Positions 43,412 through 56,414 are shown, counted from the first letter of the stretch. The stretch: DNA of 64,000 nt from Deinococcus aetherius (GCF_025997855.1 NZ_AP026560.1:545501-609500); one strand, 5' to 3'. Numbers and translations are program-made. Notes: generated by a model from the sequence alone, not told the origin.

Positions 43412-44440
43412 GTGAGACTCAACAGCTTCGACGCCCTGCGTATCCTTGCCGCTCTGGCTGTGATGGTCTCCCACGCCTGGCAGGTGACGAGCGGCGGCAT
43501 CGACACGGACCCACTGTACCGACTCTCGGATGGGCAGATGACGCTCGGGGCGCTCGCCGTCACGGCGTTCTTCGGGATGAGCGGTTACCTGGTCATGGGG
43601 TCGTGGGAGCGCCGACCGGACGTGGTGGCGTTCGCCCGGGCCCGGGCCCTGCGCATCTGGCCCGCCCTGATCACGGTTGTGGCCGCGACCGTGGTCCTGG
43701 TCGGCCCGGTGTTGAGCACGGACCCCGGGTACTGGACGGGCGCGCAGACATGGGCGTACGCGCAGAACCTGTTCCTGCATCAGCCCCCCGGGGGCCAGCG
43801 GTTCCTGCCGGGGATGTTCGAGACCAATCCGCTGCCCCGCGTAGTCGACGGGCCGCTTTGGACGCTGGAGTACGAGGTGGGGTGCTATACCGCAGTGCTG
43901 GCTCTGGGCGCTGCACGGCTGCTCACCCGGGAGAGCGTCACGGCCCTGGCCCTGGCCCTCGCCCTGATCGTCTGGCGGGTACCGGGGGCACAGGGGCAAC
44001 CGTGGCTCTATCTCCCCCTCGCCTTTGCGACTGGTGCGGCGCTGCACGCCTGGCGGACCCGAGTGCCGTGGCGGCGCGACCTCGCCCTCGCGGCGCTCCT
44101 GCTGGTCGTCGCGGGGACTGCTGGGACGGGATTGCGCCCGCTCGCCAGCACCGCCGGGCTGTACGCCCTGCTCCACCTGGGACGGGGTTGGCGTCTGGCA
44201 GGCTGGGGACGCTGGGGCGATCCCAGCTACGGCATCTACCTGTGGGGGATGTTGGTTCAGCAGGTGGTCGTGTCCCTCGGCTGCGGCCTCACGCCCGCCT
44301 CCAACCTGCTCATCAGCGTCCCAATGACCGTAGTGCTGGCTTACACCTCCTGGCACCTCGTGGAGCGGCGTGCCCTGGCACTCAAGGATCGCCCAGCCCT
44401 TCACCTTCCGTCCATCCTGGCGCGGGTGAGGGACGCGTGA
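43412..44440 (+). CDS. Acyltransferase 3 family membrane protein (OafA/YrhL type)
   Basis: A 342-aa membrane acyltransferase with about ten hydrophobic segments. Conserved features are NSFDALRILAALAVMVSHAW (the His in VMVSHAW is the usual catalytic His), FFGMSGYLVMGSW, RARALRIWPALI (RxxR-type motif), DGPLWTLEYEVGCYTAVL and DPSYGIYLWGMLVQQVVV. Such proteins O-acetylate surface sugars or lipids. The GTG at 43412 is picked because it opens directly at the family N-terminus. Confidence 0.9.
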   Translation: MRLNSFDALRILAALAVMVSHAWQVTSGGIDTDPLYRLSDGQMTLGALAVTAFFGMSGYLVMGSWERRPDVVAFARARALRIWPALITVVAATVVLVGPVLSTDPGYWTGAQTWAYAQNLFLHQPPGGQRFLPGMFETNPLPRVVDGPLWTLEYEVGCYTAVLALGAARLLTRESVTALALALALIVWRVPGAQGQPWLYLPLAFATGAALHAWRTRVPWRRDLALAALLLVVAGTAGTGLRPLASTAGLYALLHLGRGWRLAGWGRWGDPSYGIYLWGMLVQQVVVSLGCGLTPASNLLISVPMTVVLAYTSWHLVERRALALKDRPALHLPSILARVRDA

Positions 44441-44452
44441 CAGCCCGCCGCC

Positions 44453-44458
44453 TACCCT
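44453..44458 (+). promoter_or_regulatory. -10 element of the gene at 44466 (leaderless)
   Basis: TACCCT, 7 nt, ATG. Confidence 0.45.
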
Positions 44459-44465
44459 TGGGGCC

Positions 44466-44753
44466 ATGACCGTGCCCTTTCTGCTCTGCGTGCTGATGGT
44501 GGTCGCCTCGGGCCTCCACTTCGGCGCCCGCGCCGCGACCCTGCACCCCGCCCGCCGCCTGCCCCTGACCCCCGTCCTCGCCCACGCCGCCGTGTCGCTG
44601 GGCGCGGTGTGGCTCGGCGCGCTGCTCGACCCCACCCCCGCCCGGCTGCTGTGGCTCTTCGTCGTCGCGGCGAGCGTGGCCGGATTCGTCGCCGGGGTGC
44701 TCCGGGTGCGTCCAGTTCCCGAGGCCGAGCCGACGCCCGCCTCCACATCCTGA
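44466..44753 (+). CDS. Small hypothetical membrane protein
   Basis: A 95-aa protein with three hydrophobic segments (VPFLLCVLMVVASGLHFG, VLAHAAVSLGAVWLGALL, LLWLFVVAASVAGFVAGVL) and a polar C-terminus. No family recognised. It has its own leaderless-type promoter 25 nt after the acyltransferase gene. Confidence 0.65.
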   Translation: MTVPFLLCVLMVVASGLHFGARAATLHPARRLPLTPVLAHAAVSLGAVWLGALLDPTPARLLWLFVVAASVAGFVAGVLRVRPVPEAEPTPASTS

Positions 44754-44767
44754 GCCGCCCAGAAACG

Positions 44768-44803
44768 GCGCCGCTCCTCCGGGATGGGGGAGCGGCGTCT
44801 TTC
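44768..44803. terminator. Hairpin terminator between convergent genes
   Basis: GCCGCTCC (44770-44777) pairs with GGAGCGGC (44789-44796), with GTCTTT following on the plus strand. It lies between the small membrane protein gene and the CoxG-like gene. Confidence 0.6.
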
Positions 44804-44811
44804 CGCCCGGC

Positions 44812-45276
44812 TCAGGCCAGGGTGCCCGACTGCTCGCCCACCTGCGCACTCATGTTCTGGAAGGTCTTCTGGATGAGCTTCTGCGCCTGGGCGTCGAGGA
44901 CGCGCCCGCCCACCGTGGCGACCGGGCCGCGCATGGTCGCGTCGCCCGTCCAATCGAGGGTGGTCGTGCCGTTGCCGTTGTCCACGATGTTCGCTCCCGC
45001 CGTCAGATCCACCACGCTGCCCAGGCCGCCGCCCTGCACCTTCACGTTCACGCGGTTGGCCGCCTCGTCGGGAAGCACCTCGATCTTGAACTTGAACTTG
45101 CCGCGCACCATCCCCACGCCGACCTGCACGGTCGCGTCCATGTGGGTCTGGTCGTGGACGACGACCTCCTGCACGTCGGGCAGGCAGCGCGCCACCCGCT
45201 CGGGGTCCTGCACGAAGGCCCACACCGCCGCCGGGGGGGCCTGCACCTGCTCCTGACCGCTGTAATTGAGTTTCAT
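44812..45276 (-). CDS. CoxG-like SRPBCC protein
   Basis: A 154-aa protein of the CO dehydrogenase subunit G (CoxG) group in the SRPBCC fold. Marks are YSGQEQVQAPPAAVWAFVQD, RVARCLPDVQEVVV, the beta core VGVGMVRGKFKFKIEVL and the C-terminal helix LDAQAQKLIQKTFQNMSAQV. CoxG proteins help recruit or mature molybdenum hydroxylases at the membrane. GAGGTGA precedes the ATG. It lies near CoxD/E-like and MobA-like genes. Confidence 0.9.
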   Translation of the reverse strand: MKLNYSGQEQVQAPPAAVWAFVQDPERVARCLPDVQEVVVHDQTHMDATVQVGVGMVRGKFKFKIEVLPDEAANRVNVKVQGGGLGSVVDLTAGANIVDNGNGTTTLDWTGDATMRGPVATVGGRVLDAQAQKLIQKTFQNMSAQVGEQSGTLA

Positions 45277-45412
45277 GGGTCACCTCGGGCTGCGCCTGAA
45301 TGAGGACCGTGCCGGACCACCGGGAAGACCCGGCCAGATTGTCGAACGTCTCTCATTGTGCCCGATTCGTAGCGGGCGGGGGAGCGTTACCGGAAGAGGA
45401 ACGCGGGAAGGC

Positions 45413-45418
45413 TAGACT
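45413..45418 (+). promoter_or_regulatory. MobA-like gene -10 element (leaderless)
   Basis: TAGACT, 6 nt, GTG at 45425. Confidence 0.55.
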
Positions 45419-45424
45419 CGCCGG

Positions 45425-46072
45425 GTGCCCGAGTTCTCACCTCCCCCGCCCGTCTGGGGCGTCCTGCTCGCGGCGGGCCGCAGCACCCGGATGGGCCGTC
45501 CCAAGCAACTCCTGCCCCTGCGCGGGGTGCCCCTGGTGCGCCACGCGGCGCTGTCGCTGGCGGAGGGCGGGCACGACGGCCTGCTCGCCGTGCTGCCCCC
45601 GGGCGAGGTGGGGGAGGGCGTCCGCGCGGCGCTCGCCGACCTGCCCTTCGCCTTCGTGGAGAACCCCGACCCGGCGCGGGGGCTGGCGAGTTCCTTCCGG
45701 GTCGCGGCGCAGGCCCTGCCCCCTGGAATCGCCGGGGCGAACTTCGTGCTGGGGGATATGCCGCTCGTCACCCCGGGGGTGCACGCCGCCCTCGTGCGGA
45801 CCTTCCGGGAGACGGGCGCCCCCGCCGTGCTGGCCCGCTACGGGGACCCCGGGGAAGAGGCGGTCGGGGCCCCGCCGCACCTCCTGCGCGCCGACCTTCT
45901 GCGCGACCTTCCCGACCTCCCCGACGCCGACCACGGCCCGCGCGCCCTGCTTCGGGCCCACCGGGCGGGGGCCCTTACCCTCACCTTCCCCGCCGCGCAC
46001 CTCCTCGACGTGGACACCCCGGAGGCCCTCGCACAGGCGGAGGCGCGGCTGGCCGACCTCCCGCCGCGCTGA
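45425..46072 (+). CDS. MobA/MocA-like nucleotidyltransferase
   Basis: A 215-aa NTP transferase. The nucleotide-binding signature is GVLLAAGRSTRMGRPKQLLP (about residues 12-31). NPDPARGLASSFRVAAQAL and FVLGDMPLVTPGVHAALV (the Asp in LGDMP binds metal) follow. This is the MocA/CoxI-like subgroup that adds CMP or GMP to molybdopterin cofactor for molybdenum hydroxylases. The nearby CoxG- and CoxDE-like genes support that reading; the substrate is inferred. Confidence 0.88.
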   Translation: MPEFSPPPPVWGVLLAAGRSTRMGRPKQLLPLRGVPLVRHAALSLAEGGHDGLLAVLPPGEVGEGVRAALADLPFAFVENPDPARGLASSFRVAAQALPPGIAGANFVLGDMPLVTPGVHAALVRTFRETGAPAVLARYGDPGEEAVGAPPHLLRADLLRDLPDLPDADHGPRALLRAHRAGALTLTFPAAHLLDVDTPEALAQAEARLADLPPR

Positions 46073-46103
46073 TTCCCACCTCCTGCCGTAAGGGGGCGGG
46101 GTG

Positions 46104-46901
46104 TTACGCCTGGGCGGAGGCGGGCTCGCCGCCCGGCCTGACCCGCCCTTCCTTCTCCCCGGCCTTGTCCTTCCCGCCCGCCGCGCGCAGGGCCCCCGCG
46201 AAGGCCGGGAAGAGGGTGCGCACCCACGCCCGCGCCGCCTTGCCCGCCGCCGCCTCGCGGACGAGGAGCTGGTCGCGGAATTCACCCAGGAGCCCCACCA
46301 GGGCCGGGTCGTCCCGCAGCAGGGTGGTGGTCACTTCCGTGTCCTGGAGGCGCCCCAGCGCGTCGAGCACGTCGGTCAGCGGCGTGGGCACGTCGCCGAG
46401 GAGGTCGAGGGTGTAGCGGTATCTCTTGAGGTTCTTGCGCCACTCGTGCCAGACCGCCGTGTCCTCGGAGGCGAGCGCGGCCTCCCCCTCCCGGATCAGG
46501 TCGTCCACGTCCCCGGCGGCGAGCTTGCGGGCTCGGCCCTTCCAGCCCCCCTTGAGGTCGTAGGAGGGCGGCCTCTGCGGCCACTCGGTCCCCGCCAGGA
46601 GGCCGGCGCGCCGGGCGGACCACTCCGCGTCGAAGCGGTCGAGGAGGGGAGGGGGGGCGCCCAGCCCCACGAGCGCCGCACGCAGGTGGCTCCCGGCGAC
46701 GTCGTGGTCGCGCAGCGGGGCGGCGGCGCGGCGCAGGTCCCGCCACGCGCGCCTGACCTTGCCGCCCGCCCCCGCCACGCGGAGCTCGGCCTGGGCGCGG
46801 CGGGTGAGCTTGCGGGCGGCGTGGACGGCCCCCGGGTCCCCGGCCTTGAGAGCGGGCCAGACTTCCTCCAGCCGGGCGGCGGTGGGGCTGCGTTTCGTCA
46901 T
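46104..46901 (-). CDS. CHAD-domain protein
   Basis: A 265-aa protein made of one CHAD domain, a helical bundle with conserved His and basic residues that binds inorganic polyphosphate. Marks are DPGAVHAARKLTRRAQAEL, WRDLRRAAAPLRDHDV, AVWHEWRKNLKRYRYTLDLL and LGRLQDTEVTTTLL. The C-terminus is low-complexity and basic. GGAGGG precedes the ATG. It is 37 nt downstream of the phosphatase gene, so a joint role with polyphosphate or phosphate is possible (inference). Confidence 0.88.
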   Translation of the reverse strand: MTKRSPTAARLEEVWPALKAGDPGAVHAARKLTRRAQAELRVAGAGGKVRRAWRDLRRAAAPLRDHDVAGSHLRAALVGLGAPPPLLDRFDAEWSARRAGLLAGTEWPQRPPSYDLKGGWKGRARKLAAGDVDDLIREGEAALASEDTAVWHEWRKNLKRYRYTLDLLGDVPTPLTDVLDALGRLQDTEVTTTLLRDDPALVGLLGEFRDQLLVREAAAGKAARAWVRTLFPAFAGALRAAGGKDKAGEKEGRVRPGGEPASAQA

Positions 46902-46938
46902 GTCTCTTTCCCTCCAGACGGCGCCCGGTCGGGGGCGC

Positions 46939-47753
<815 letters not shown>

Positions 47754-47757
<4 letters not shown>

Positions 47758-48020
47758 GCCCTCTCCCCGTCATCCGGCGCGTCGCTGAAGTCGAGGAGGG
47801 TCTGCTTGCTGCGCTCCCGCAGGAGGCGCGCCCCATCCGGTTCTGGGCTGAACTCCACGCCCTGCCCGGTCACGGTCACCCGGTAGGCCGCCCCGTCCCG
47901 CGCCCCCGGCAACCACTCCGCCGGAAGCTGGAACGTGCGGCCCCGCGTGTCCTCCACGTCCGCCAGGCCCGTGTCCTCGTCGAGCACGTCCACCACCAGC
48001 ACCTCACCCGCCCACGTCAT
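47754..48020 (-). CDS. DUF3006-like small protein
   Basis: An 88-aa acidic protein resembling DUF3006: [39 protein letters not shown] and a C-terminal charged helix ([13 protein letters not shown]). Function unknown. It heads a three-gene set with the phosphatase and CHAD protein. The ATG at 48020 is 7 nt behind a TAGACT box. Confidence 0.65.
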
Positions 48021-48026
48021 ACCCGC

Positions 48027-48033
48027 TAGTCTA
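48027..48033. promoter_or_regulatory. Overlapping divergent -10 elements
   Basis: TAGTCTA reads TAGTCT on the plus strand (6 nt before ATG 48039) and TAGACT on the minus strand (7 nt before ATG 48020). A single seven-base site can serve two leaderless starts in opposite directions. Confidence 0.5.
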
Positions 48034-48038
48034 CCCGG

Positions 48039-48206
48039 ATGCGCACGGCCCGCCTCCCCCTTTGGGGGGATGCCCGCCGCCCGCGCGTCTGCTGGGATGG
48101 GGGTGTGACGCCGCCCCTCCCCATGAGCGCCCCGTCCTCCCGGAGCGACCTGCTCAGCCCGGGCCCCCGGCCGGGTCGCTCCCCTGCCCTATCCTGGTGC
48201 CCATGA
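48039..48206 (+). CDS. Putative leaderless 55-aa ORF overlapping the phosphoesterase start
   Basis: An ORF beginning [16 protein letters not shown], 6 nt behind TAGTCT. Its TGA overlaps the ATG of the next gene (ATGA at 48203-48206). The product is basic and Pro-rich, with no domain recognised. The downstream gene has its own -10 inside this ORF, so this would be a second, longer transcript. Same layout as the ORFs at 3330 and 19198. Confidence 0.35.
   Translation: MRTARLPLWGDARRPRVCWDGGVTPPLPMSAPSSRSDLLSPGPRPGRSPALSWCP
48190..48195 (+). promoter_or_regulatory. Tat phosphoesterase gene -10 element (leaderless)
   Basis: TATCCT, 7 nt, ATG at 48203. Confidence 0.5.
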
Positions 48207-49108
48207 CCCGCCCCAACTCCGCTCCCGTCACCCGCCGCCGGGTGCTGCGCGGCCTGCTGGGCGGCGGCGCGGCGCTGGGCGCCCTCGGCGGGGTGGGGGC
48301 GGCGCAGGCGTACGCCTTCGGCGTGACCCGCGAGCGGGCCACCCTGCCCGGCCTGCGCACGCCGGTGCGCGTCGCCTTCCTGACCGACCTGCATTACGGG
48401 CTGTACGTGGGCCCCGGCAGCGTGCGCGCCTGGGTGGACGCCGCGAACGCCGAACGCCCCGACCTCGTGCTGCTGGGGGGCGACTTCATCGACATCCCCT
48501 CTGGCGACTCGCCCGCTGGCCTGTTTCCCGAACTCGCCCGGCTCCGCGCCCCCCTAGGCGTCTACGGCGTGTGGGGCAACCACGACTACGACTCCTTCGG
48601 GCGCCGCGATTCGCGCCGGGGAGGCCGCGCCCGCCCCGACTGGGAGGCGCGGCGGGACAGCCTGACGGCCGAGTTCGCCCGCGCGGGGGTCACCCTGCTC
48701 TTGAACACGGGGCGGGCGCTGCGCGACGACCTCTGGCTGGGGGGCGTGGACGACTTCTGGCAGGGCCGCCCCGACCTGGCGGCGGCCCTCGCCGGGGCAG
48801 GGGACCGCGCGACCCTCCTGCTCAGCCACAACCCGGACGTGCTGCCCGACCTGCCCGCCCCCGTCGGTCTGACCCTGTGCGGGCACACGCACGGCGGCCA
48901 GATTCGCCTGCCCCTGGTCGGCGCCGTTCATGTGCCCAGCCGCTACGGGCAGCGTTACGCGATGGGCTGGGTGCGTGGCGCCCACGGCACTCCCGCCTAC
49001 GTCAGCCGTGGCCTGGGCACGAGCGGCGTGCCGCTGCGCAACCTCTGCGAGCCGGAGGTCACGCTGCTCACGCTGACGGGGGAGGCAGAGGCTACTCTGG
49101 ACAAGTGA
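48203..49108 (+). CDS. Exported metallophosphoesterase with twin-arginine signal (YkuE-like)
   Basis: A 301-aa phosphoesterase. Residues 1-37 form a Tat-type signal ([20 protein letters not shown]). The metal-binding motifs are [49 protein letters not shown] and [14 protein letters not shown]. The layout matches YkuE-like enzymes acting outside the membrane on lipid or UDP-sugar phosphates. It needs folding with metals before export, which suits Tat. Confidence 0.92.
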   Translation: MTRPNSAPVTRRRVLRGLLGGGAALGALGGVGAAQAYAFGVTRERATLPGLRTPVRVAFLTDLHYGLYVGPGSVRAWVDAANAERPDLVLLGGDFIDIPSGDSPAGLFPELARLRAPLGVYGVWGNHDYDSFGRRDSRRGGRARPDWEARRDSLTAEFARAGVTLLLNTGRALRDDLWLGGVDDFWQGRPDLAAALAGAGDRATLLLSHNPDVLPDLPAPVGLTLCGHTHGGQIRLPLVGAVHVPSRYGQRYAMGWVRGAHGTPAYVSRGLGTSGVPLRNLCEPEVTLLTLTGEAEATLDK

Positions 49109-49114
49109 TCCCCT

Positions 49115-49704
49115 GTGGCACTTGACCTCATCCCCGCTTCCCTGCGTGAGAAGTACGAGGTGCACGAGTGGAAGCACGCCTGCGCTATTCTCGCAATGGA
49201 CTTCCCCGAGGAGTGGCAGGACATCGTCGACCTGTTGAATGACTTCCGCTTCTGCCAGTCCTGGATCACGTCGGGGGCGGCAACAAGAGCCGGGTGGCCG
49301 ACGCCATCGACGGGTTCCTGACGGGGCGCGGCTGGCGGGAGAAGAAGTTCGCTACCGCCGTCACTGTGGACGGCGTGCAAAAAGACAGCCCCACCCACAA
49401 GGTTGACTGTTTCAAGAACCGGGTGGCGCTCGAAGTCGAGTGGAACAACAAAGACTCCTTCTTCGACCGCGACCTCAACAACTTCCGCCTGCTGTTCGAC
49501 CTGCGGGCGATCAGCGTGGGGGTGATCATCACCCGCTGTGATCACCTGCAAGACATCTTCAACCGACTGGGTCGGGGAAGCAGCTACGGCATGAGCACCA
49601 CCCACATGGGCAAACTGCTGCCCCGCATCGAGGGAGGCAGCGGCGCGGGCTGTCCGGTCCTGGTGATCGGGATCAGTGAGCGGGTCTACCGGGAGGACTG
49701 CTGA
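49115..49704 (+). pseudogene. BglII/BstYI-family type II restriction endonuclease, frameshifted
   Basis: Frame one (GTG 49115; LDLIPASLREKYEVHEWKHA, LLNDFRFCQSWIT) breaks at a G5 tract (49273-49277). The family sequence continues in the next frame as GGGNKSRVADAIDGFLTGRGW, HKVDCFKNRVALEVEWNNKD, FFDRDLNNFRLLFDLRAISV, GVIITR and SYGMSTTHMGKLLPRIEGG, ending at 49704. One more G restores a ~196-aa enzyme. Catalytic acidic residues in VALEVEWNNKD are intact. It overlaps the methyltransferase start (TGATG). It may be inactive, phase-variable, or a sequencing error. The family call is from motif memory. Confidence 0.8.
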
Positions 49705-50402
49705 TGGCCGGTGAAGCTGCCGTGAATGAGGCCCCGCCAACCCCCGCCGACGACTTCCGCCGGGACGTGCGGGGCCAGTTCGCCACCATCCTTGCCGACC
49801 CGCCGTGGCAATTCACCAACCGCACCGGCAAGGTCGCCCCCGAGCACCACCGGCTGAGCCGTTACCCGACGCTCGATCTGGAGGCCATCAAGGCCATTCC
49901 CGTGGCCGAGGTCGCCGCGCCCACCGCCCACCTCTACCTCTGGGTGCCGAACGCCCTGCTGCCCGAGGGTCTGGCGGTGCTCAGCGCCTGGGGCTTTACG
50001 TACAAGACCAACCTGATCTGGCACAAGGTCCGCAGGGACGGCGAGCCGGACGGGCGGGGCGTGGGTTTTTATTTCCGGAACACGACCGAGATCATCCTGT
50101 TCGGGGTACGCGGCCCGAATGCCCGCACCCTCGCGCCCGGGCGCCGCCAGGTCAATATCCTCAAGACGCAGAAGCGCGAGCACTCCCGCAAACCCGACGA
50201 GCAGTACAGGCTGATCGAGGCTTGCAGTCCCGGTCCCTATCTCGAACTGTTCGCGCGCGGCGCACGGCCCGGTTGGACGGTTTGGGGCAACCAGGCCGAC
50301 GAAACTTACGCGCCGACTTGGGAAACGTACGCCAACCATTCCGGGGTGGGGCGTGCCGTGCCGGGACTCCCCTCCCTCTTTCAGGAGGGGGCCGACGACT
50401 GA
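49704..50402 (+). CDS. MT-A70-type DNA adenine-N6 methyltransferase
   Basis: A 232-aa methyltransferase of the MT-A70 type. The catalytic motif is FATILADPPWQFTNRTG (DPPW), followed by YPTLDLEAIKAIPVAEVAA, HLYLWVPNALLPEGLAVL, FTYKTNLIWHK and the SAM-related region EIILFGVRG. It ends with KPDEQYRLIEACSPGPYLEL and FARGARPGWTVWGNQ. Its start overlaps the endonuclease stop, so it is probably the modification half of this system and protects the same site (BglII/BstYI family enzymes cut around GATC cores; the exact site here is unknown). Confidence 0.9.
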   Translation: MAGEAAVNEAPPTPADDFRRDVRGQFATILADPPWQFTNRTGKVAPEHHRLSRYPTLDLEAIKAIPVAEVAAPTAHLYLWVPNALLPEGLAVLSAWGFTYKTNLIWHKVRRDGEPDGRGVGFYFRNTTEIILFGVRGPNARTLAPGRRQVNILKTQKREHSRKPDEQYRLIEACSPGPYLELFARGARPGWTVWGNQADETYAPTWETYANHSGVGRAVPGLPSLFQEGADD

Positions 50403-50424
50403 TCGGTGAGGCCCAGCCAGACGG

Positions 50425-51561
50425 TCACGCGGGTTGTCCCGGCCCGTCCCCCGCCAGCTGCAGCAGGGCCGCCACCACCGCCGGGTCGAACTGGGTGCCG
50501 CTTCCCGCCGCCAGGTAGTCCACCGCCTCCGCGTGGGTCCAGGCCCGCTTGTAGGGCCGCTCGCTCACCAGGGCGTCGTACACGTCGCAGGGGGCGAAGA
50601 TGCGGGCGCCCAGGGGGATCGCCTCGCCTGCTAGGCCGTGCGGGTAGCCCTGCCCGTTCCACCACTCGTGGTGGCTCAGGATCACGTCGAGCGCCCCCTG
50701 CGGCAGGAAGGGCAGTTGCCCCACCAGCCGCGCCCCGTCGAGCACATGCTCCTCCATCCGGGCGCGGGAGGGGGGGTCCAGCCGCCCCGGGTGGTGCAAG
50801 ATCGCGTCCGGAAGACTGATCTTGCCGAGGTCGTGGAGGTACGCCCCCCATCGCAGGGCGCGCAACTCCGCCCCCCTGAGCCCCAGCGCCGCGCCCAGCC
50901 GCACGGCGAGGGCCGTCACCCGGTCGGTGTGGCCCTGGGTTTCGGCGTCGCGGGCCTCCAAGGTCAGGCCCAGGACCCGCAGGGCCCCCTCGTGCGCGGC
51001 CTGCTCGCGCTCCTCGGCGTCGAGCCGGGCCGCGACGAGGGACAGCAGCCCGGTCACGCCCGCGAAGAGGGCCCGCTCCTCCTCCGTCCACTCGTGCGAG
51101 GTGAAGGCGTGCGAGAGCAGCGCCCCCACCAGCCGCCCGCCCCCGTCGTGGATGGGCGCGGCGGTCAGGGCGAGCACCCCGAGGTCAGGAAAACCCGCCG
51201 CCTCGACGTGATCCCGGGTATCCGCGAAGAACAGCGCCCCCGGAGTCCCCGTGAGTGCCCGCAGCAGCGGCAGTTCGGCGGGCAGCCCGTGGGCGAGCAG
51301 GGCCTCCATCATCGGCCCCTGGGGCATCTCGCCGCTCGCCGCGCGGGCGTGGAAGGTCAGACTTCCCTCCCGCAGTTGGAAGTACCCCGCCCCCACGGCG
51401 GCGGTGCGCTCCACGAGCGCGTCGAGGGCGGGCCGCATCGCGCTCCCCAGATCGGGGGCCATCAGCCCCATGCGTGTGAGCCCCAGGGTCAGGTCGGCCA
51501 CCGAGGTCGCCTGCCCTGAGCCGGGAGCCGTCACCGTCCGGGGTGGAAAGGAGCCCGCCAT
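50425..51561 (-). CDS. GAF plus HD-GYP domain protein (putative c-di-GMP phosphodiesterase)
   Basis: A 378-aa protein. Residues ~25-175 form a GAF-like sensor (RTAAVGAGYFQLREGSLTFH, FADTRDHVEAAGFPDLG). Residues ~195-370 form an HD-GYP domain with ARDAETQGHTDRVTALAVRL, YLHDLGKISLPDAILHHPG, ILSHHEWWNGQGYPHGL and IFAPCDVYDALVSERPYK. All metal ligands of the HD core and the GYP motif are present. It could break down the c-di-GMP made by cyclases such as the one at 21.7 kb. The ATG at 51561 is 5 nt behind TACGCT. Confidence 0.92.
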   Translation of the reverse strand: MAGSFPPRTVTAPGSGQATSVADLTLGLTRMGLMAPDLGSAMRPALDALVERTAAVGAGYFQLREGSLTFHARAASGEMPQGPMMEALLAHGLPAELPLLRALTGTPGALFFADTRDHVEAAGFPDLGVLALTAAPIHDGGGRLVGALLSHAFTSHEWTEEERALFAGVTGLLSLVAARLDAEEREQAAHEGALRVLGLTLEARDAETQGHTDRVTALAVRLGAALGLRGAELRALRWGAYLHDLGKISLPDAILHHPGRLDPPSRARMEEHVLDGARLVGQLPFLPQGALDVILSHHEWWNGQGYPHGLAGEAIPLGARIFAPCDVYDALVSERPYKRAWTHAEAVDYLAAGSGTQFDPAVVAALLQLAGDGPGQPA

Positions 51562-51566
51562 ACTCC

Positions 51567-51572
51567 AGCGTA
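51567..51572 (-). promoter_or_regulatory. HD-GYP gene -10 element
   Basis: TACGCT on the minus strand, 5 nt before ATG 51561. Confidence 0.4.
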
Positions 51573-51766
51573 CTCGACAGGCTGTGATCGCCGTGCTCCG
51601 TTCGGTTGACGGGAGAAACAACGCCCCACCAACGTAACGGAGGCCGCTTCCATCACGGGTTCTCGCCCTGCTCCGCAGCCTTGCAAGTTCGCCCGGGCCG
51701 CATGGCTGACGCAGACACCCTGCCCCCCGTGCGGCCACCGCCGGGAGGTCAGCAGGGCGGCCTCCC

Positions 51767-53014
<1,248 letters not shown>

Positions 53015-53020
53015 GGGGGT

Positions 53021-53026
53021 ACGGTA
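53021..53026 (-). promoter_or_regulatory. glyA -10 element (leaderless)
   Basis: TACCGT on the minus strand, 6 nt before ATG 53014. Confidence 0.4.
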
Positions 53027-53090
53027 ACACTGCGGGGTGAGGGGGATCGGGGGCTTGTCTCCGCAATGGGGACGTGGGCAAGAGAGGTTC

Positions 53091-54578
<1,488 letters not shown>

Positions 54579-54636
54579 GCGGGCATGGTGGCACAGGGGT
54601 GAGGGGACGGCGTTGCCGCCGCATGACCCGTGTGGG

Positions 54637-54657
54637 GTCGCCAGTCGCCAGTCGCCA
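54637..54657. repeat. Three perfect GTCGCCA heptamers
   Basis: GTCGCCA repeated three times in tandem between the antiporter gene and the pheS promoter. It shares the 7-nt period of the hairpin repeats at 10.7, 19.2 and 33.3 kb but has no complementary arm nearby. Confidence 0.7.
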
Positions 54658-54693
54658 GGACACGCCGGGAGGGTGGCTAAGCTCTCCGGCCTG

Positions 54694-54722
54694 TTGACCC
54701 CTACCCCCTCGCCCGCTACCCT
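54694..54722 (+). promoter_or_regulatory. pheS operon promoter
   Basis: TTGACC (54694-54699) and TACCCT (54717-54722) with 17-bp spacing. The TACCCT box is 6 nt before the ATG of the leader ORF. Confidence 0.65.
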
Positions 54723-54728
54723 GACCCC

Positions 54729-54764
54729 ATGACGCCCCTCGCCGGTTCACGTTCGCCGTTTCCG

Positions 54765-54788
<24 letters not shown>
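54729..54788 (+). CDS. Putative 19-aa leader peptide of pheS
   Basis: A leaderless ORF with product MTPLAGSRSPFPRGGVTLT. It has one Phe codon (TTT at 54759), immediately before the segment 54765-54774 that can pair with the terminator's left arm. Ribosome position on this ORF would decide which hairpin forms. A single Phe codon is few for a classical Phe attenuator, so direct tRNA sensing is only one option. Confidence 0.5.
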
Positions 54789-55880
<1,092 letters not shown>

Positions 55881-55884
55881 GGAG

Positions 55885-56391
55885 ATGCCCGAAGCCTTCG
55901 CCATCCCGTGTGTCGGGGCCATCATTCGCCGCCAGATAGATGGTCAGGAGTTCATCTTGATTCAGGAGCGCCGAAAGGCTGGCGGTGGAATCGAGAACGG
56001 GATGCTGGAACTGGCCGCTGGAAAAGTGCGCGAGTACGAAAATGTCTTCGACGCTCTGCGGCGGGAAGTGCGTGAGGAGACGGGCCTTACCCTCACCAGC
56101 ATCCAGGGGGAGCAAGGGCGAACTGTCCAAACGGTGAACGGATATGAGGTCATGAGCTTTATGCCTTTCTGCATCACTCAGAATCTCTCGGGTGGGTATT
56201 CGATCCTCCTGCATTCCTTTGTCTGTGAGGCCGACGGCATCCTGCTCGAAGGAACTGCCGAGACAGCAAACATTCGCTGGATAAGTAAGAGCGAATGCCA
56301 GGAGATGCTGAGGGAGCATCCCGCTGATTTTTACCCTCTGCATATCAACGCTCTGAGCAAGTATCTGGGCGTGAAAGAAGAGTTGAAGTGA
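55885..56391 (+). CDS. Nudix hydrolase
   Basis: A 168-aa Nudix protein. The Nudix box spans GKVREYENVFDALRREVREE followed by TGL, with the Gx5Ex7REUxEExGU pattern intact. An upstream segment VGAIIRRQIDGQEFILIQER is typical. The substrate (a nucleoside diphosphate derivative) is not predictable. It starts 4 nt after pheS, so it is cotranscribed with it. Its G+C content is visibly lower than that of pheS and pheT, suggesting later acquisition. Confidence 0.85.
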   Translation: MPEAFAIPCVGAIIRRQIDGQEFILIQERRKAGGGIENGMLELAAGKVREYENVFDALRREVREETGLTLTSIQGEQGRTVQTVNGYEVMSFMPFCITQNLSGGYSILLHSFVCEADGILLEGTAETANIRWISKSECQEMLREHPADFYPLHINALSKYLGVKEELK

Positions 56392-56414
56392 ACGTAGCAA
56401 GGGTTGCCCGGCTC

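Noticed and set aside
49105..49125. Leaderless start at GTG 49105 for the restriction endonuclease
   Set aside because: This frame closes with TGA after six codons. The endonuclease frame opens at GTG 49115.
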